DNA of 64,000 nt from JAGQVA01 sp041391725 (lineage in GTDB: Bacteria; Bacteroidota; Bacteroidia; J057): the NCBI GenBank assembly GCA_041391725.1, contig JAWKNL010000008.1, positions 124,001 to 188,000 of the forward strand. Direction: 5' to 3'. The position numbers and the translations under genes were made by a program. The notes beneath the pieces are model-generated. The model was not told the origin of the DNA. It saw only the letters and a list, made by a program, of their open reading frames with translations, and searched no databases. Positions 62,310 through 64,000 of this stretch are shown here, piece after piece (positions within the stretch are counted from its first letter, which is position 1; every line of letters starts with the position of its first letter).

Positions 62310-62912
62310 ATGGAAGAATCATTTGTACTAAATCCCCTTGACATCATCATCGCCGGCCTTATCGCTTTTGGCATGTGGAAAGGCTCCAAGCAGGGTTTTA
62401 TCAAAGGTGCTTCGCGATTTGTCGCTATTCTTTTTGGAATTATTTTCGGACTTAGGCTCAGAGGAATTGCAGAATCGCTTTACCTCGATTACCTGAACCT
62501 GAAGATGGCGCCGGAACTGATCGCCTTCCTCAGCTTTGCCACAGCATTTTTTGTGGTATTTGTAGTTGTCTATACTGTTATGGCACAACTTACTGAGTTG
62601 CTCAAACGAATGAACCTTGCGATGGACACGGCGCTGGGAGCAGTATTCGGAGGAATCGTATCGACACTTATTCTGAGTATATCTTTTATTCTGCTGAGCT
62701 ACGTCAACTTCCCTTCTTCAGACAATGCCAGAGGTTCGCTCCTGTATCCGCATGTCAGGAATTTTTCCCGGTATGCCCTGGGTATTGGGGTGAATGTGCT
62801 GCGGGAAGCCAACGAGCAGGTAAATAAATATGGGATTTCGGGCAAACCTGTACAAAATCAAACACCTCCGGCCAGTCAGCAACCCGCTTCCAAACCAAAG
62901 GCTATTCGGTAG
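62310..62912 (+). CDS. CvpA family membrane protein
   Basis: 200 residues, four membrane helices (first: PLDIIIAGLIAFGMWKG; CvpA core GFIKGASRFVAILFGIIFGL; later FATAFFVVFVVVYTVMAQL and GAVFGGIVSTLILSISFILL). A flexible Gln/Pro-rich tail follows. CvpA proteins help keep the envelope intact and were first seen in colicin V export. Start one base after yqeY stop, so they are co-translated. Confidence 0.92.
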   Translation: MEESFVLNPLDIIIAGLIAFGMWKGSKQGFIKGASRFVAILFGIIFGLRLRGIAESLYLDYLNLKMAPELIAFLSFATAFFVVFVVVYTVMAQLTELLKRMNLAMDTALGAVFGGIVSTLILSISFILLSYVNFPSSDNARGSLLYPHVRNFSRYALGIGVNVLREANEQVNKYGISGKPVQNQTPPASQQPASKPKAIR

Positions 62913-63017
62913 AATATGGCATTTCCATATTATTTGGCTAATTTACGCAGTGAATCTGTAATTACACCTGCTTCGCAAATAACAAAATGCCCGGGTCAGC
63001 AATTAACTGTTTTGGGC

Positions 63018-63048
63018 TTGTTGTTGATCTTGCCAGCCGGTAAATTTG
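63018..63048 (+). promoter_or_regulatory. full Bacteroidota promoter (TTG, 20-base spacer, TAAATTTG)
   Basis: TTG at 63018-63020 and TAAATTTG at 63041-63048, spacer exactly 20, about 20 bases before the ATG at 63068. Same spacing as the promoter at 43658-43690. Confidence 0.65.
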
Positions 63049-63067
63049 GCAATTAAATTTTGTGTTC

Positions 63068-63838
63068 ATGAATCCGATCATTCAAAAGGAAAAAGGATTC
63101 CAATACGTCGAAAAAGGAGAAGGACCCGTACTTCTGCTTTTACATGGGCTTTTTGGCGCACTCAGCAACTTCGAATCTATTTTCGAAGAATTCTCCAAAA
63201 GCTACCGGGTCATTATTCCCCTGCTTCCTATTTACGAAAAAACGCATGCAGATGCCTCCGTAGAAGGCCTTACGGAATATGTGGAAGGATTTGTCGCGAT
63301 GAAAAACCTCGAATCCTGCAATCTCGTAGGCAATTCCCTCGGCGGGCATATCGGCCTGGTCTTTACCCTACGCAATCCGCACAAAGTCAACACGCTTACC
63401 CTTACCGGAAGCTCAGGACTTTTTGAGTCGGGCATGGGAAGCGGATTCCCCAAAAGAGGATCCTATGAATATATCAGGGAGCGTGTCGCTTATACTTTTT
63501 ATTCACCCGAAACCGCATCCAAAGAACTGGTGGACGAAGTGTTTGAAATCGTCAGCGACAATTTCAAAACCCTGCGCATTCTCAAAATAGCCCGTTCGGC
63601 ACAAAGGCACAATATGCGCGAAGAAATCGTCAGGATTCAGGTGCCCACGCTGCTGATCTGGGGGTTGAATGACAACATTACCCCACCCCGGGTAGCTCAT
63701 GAATTTAATAACCTCATAAGAAATACAGAACTGTTTTTTATCGATAAATGCGGCCATGCAGCCATGATGGAACAACCATCGGCATTTAACCGTATCTTAT
63801 CAGGATTTCTCAAAAAACATACTCAGGTAATAGCCTAA
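63068..63838 (+). CDS. alpha/beta hydrolase
   Basis: 256 residues from the ATG at 63068 (GTG two codons earlier possible). Oxyanion motif LLLHGLFGALSNF, nucleophile Ser in LVGNSLGGHIGL, catalytic Asp in LLIWGLNDNITPP, His in KCGHAAMMEQP. Cytoplasmic. Substrate unknown; esterase, lactonase or C-C hydrolase are all possible. Its stop overlaps the CBS gene start (TAATG). Confidence 0.92.
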   Translation: MNPIIQKEKGFQYVEKGEGPVLLLLHGLFGALSNFESIFEEFSKSYRVIIPLLPIYEKTHADASVEGLTEYVEGFVAMKNLESCNLVGNSLGGHIGLVFTLRNPHKVNTLTLTGSSGLFESGMGSGFPKRGSYEYIRERVAYTFYSPETASKELVDEVFEIVSDNFKTLRILKIARSAQRHNMREEIVRIQVPTLLIWGLNDNITPPRVAHEFNNLIRNTELFFIDKCGHAAMMEQPSAFNRILSGFLKKHTQVIA

Positions 63839-64000
63839 TGATAGCAAGAGAACTCATCTCCGATACCATACCTTCACTTACCTCAACCGACAAGGCGGCG
63901 ATGGCACTCAACTGGATGAGTGAATTTAAGCTCAACCAGCTTCCTATTGTCGATGACGGAAAGTATAAAGGGCTTATTACGGAAGATGTTATTCTCGAAT
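63838..64000 (+). CDS. start of a CBS-domain protein (3' end outside window)
   Basis: The ATG at 63838 overlaps the previous stop by one base. The 54 visible residues begin MIARELISDTIPSL and contain the first CBS-motif half with LPIVDDGKYKGLITE. CBS pairs bind adenosine nucleotides and sense energy state. A CBS gene next to NAD kinase is common in Bacteroidota, which may be what follows, but this cannot be seen. Confidence 0.85.
   Translation, partial: MIARELISDTIPSLTSTDKAAMALNWMSEFKLNQLPIVDDGKYKGLITEDVILE

Noticed and set aside
1..64000. CRISPR arrays, insertion sequences, integrases, rRNA or tRNA genes
   Set aside because: No regularly spaced repeats, transposase motifs, terminal inverted repeats or RNA gene signatures were seen on reading.

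Overview
This window comes from a Bacteroidota chromosome, most likely a Saprospiria/Lewinella-like or related free-living lineage. Evidence: a SusC/SusD pair, several type IX secretion (T9SS) C-terminal sorting domains, SprB-type repeats, a bacillithiol-linked YtxJ protein, lipoprotein signals throughout, few Shine-Dalgarno-like sites, and many intergenic copies of the Bacteroidota -7 element TAnnTTTG. The genus is inference; no rRNA, tRNA, CRISPR, phage or IS gene was recognised.

Layout. 1-8123: polysaccharide utilization locus on the + strand: end of a T9SS-secreted carbohydrate-binding protein, SusC, SusD, a PKD surface lipoprotein and two GH16 lipoproteins, most likely for a beta-1,3-glucan such as laminarin. 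8125-11156: convergent large SprB-repeat adhesin whose T9SS sorting signal has been lost by a one-base frameshift. 11315-15764: glutamate dehydrogenase, CdsA plus a CPBP protease, DusB. 15866-23985: a secreted coiled-coil protein with a TonB-C-like domain at each end, a GHKL ATPase with a probable Shedu-like nuclease domain, and a fused 5-oxoprolinase. 24074-24267: a candidate small RNA. 24283-26596: an ECF sigma factor with a trans-envelope (Dma-like) anti-sigma/beta-barrel protein. 26926-35053: RecQ, an unknown protein, a 600-base gene-poor stretch, an LRR protein, RsfS, BirA, CoaX, an outer-membrane protein and an rRNA-type methyltransferase. 35118-42330: an Hdr-like Fe-S pair, a lytic transglycosylase, flavin reductase, Mn-type superoxide dismutase, second CPBP protease, DUF1415, aldose epimerase. 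42464-50906: small secreted proteins, a membrane-cytochrome c fusion, HAD, Sfp-type transferase, DUF4403, a large helical unknown, and a frameshifted EF-hand protein. 51030-64000: methyltransferase, lone NuoH, ClpC with a striking upstream palindrome, CoA-binding protein, ApaG, YtxJ with a 39-residue lipoprotein, THUMP-like methyltransferase, Rieske oxygenase, DigH-like glycosidase, thioredoxin-like protein, YqeY, CvpA, an alpha/beta hydrolase and the start of a CBS protein.

How they work together. The first 8 kb is one glycan-uptake unit: secreted or surface GH16 enzymes cut the glucan, SusD and the PKD protein hold the pieces, SusC imports them. The rest is mostly housekeeping in short operons. 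The most interesting items are the ATPase-nuclease fusion (possible single-gene defence protein), the sigma/trans-envelope pair with five N-terminal repeats, two homopolymer frameshifts, the candidate sRNA, and several perfect palindromes upstream of clpC, yqeY and other genes.
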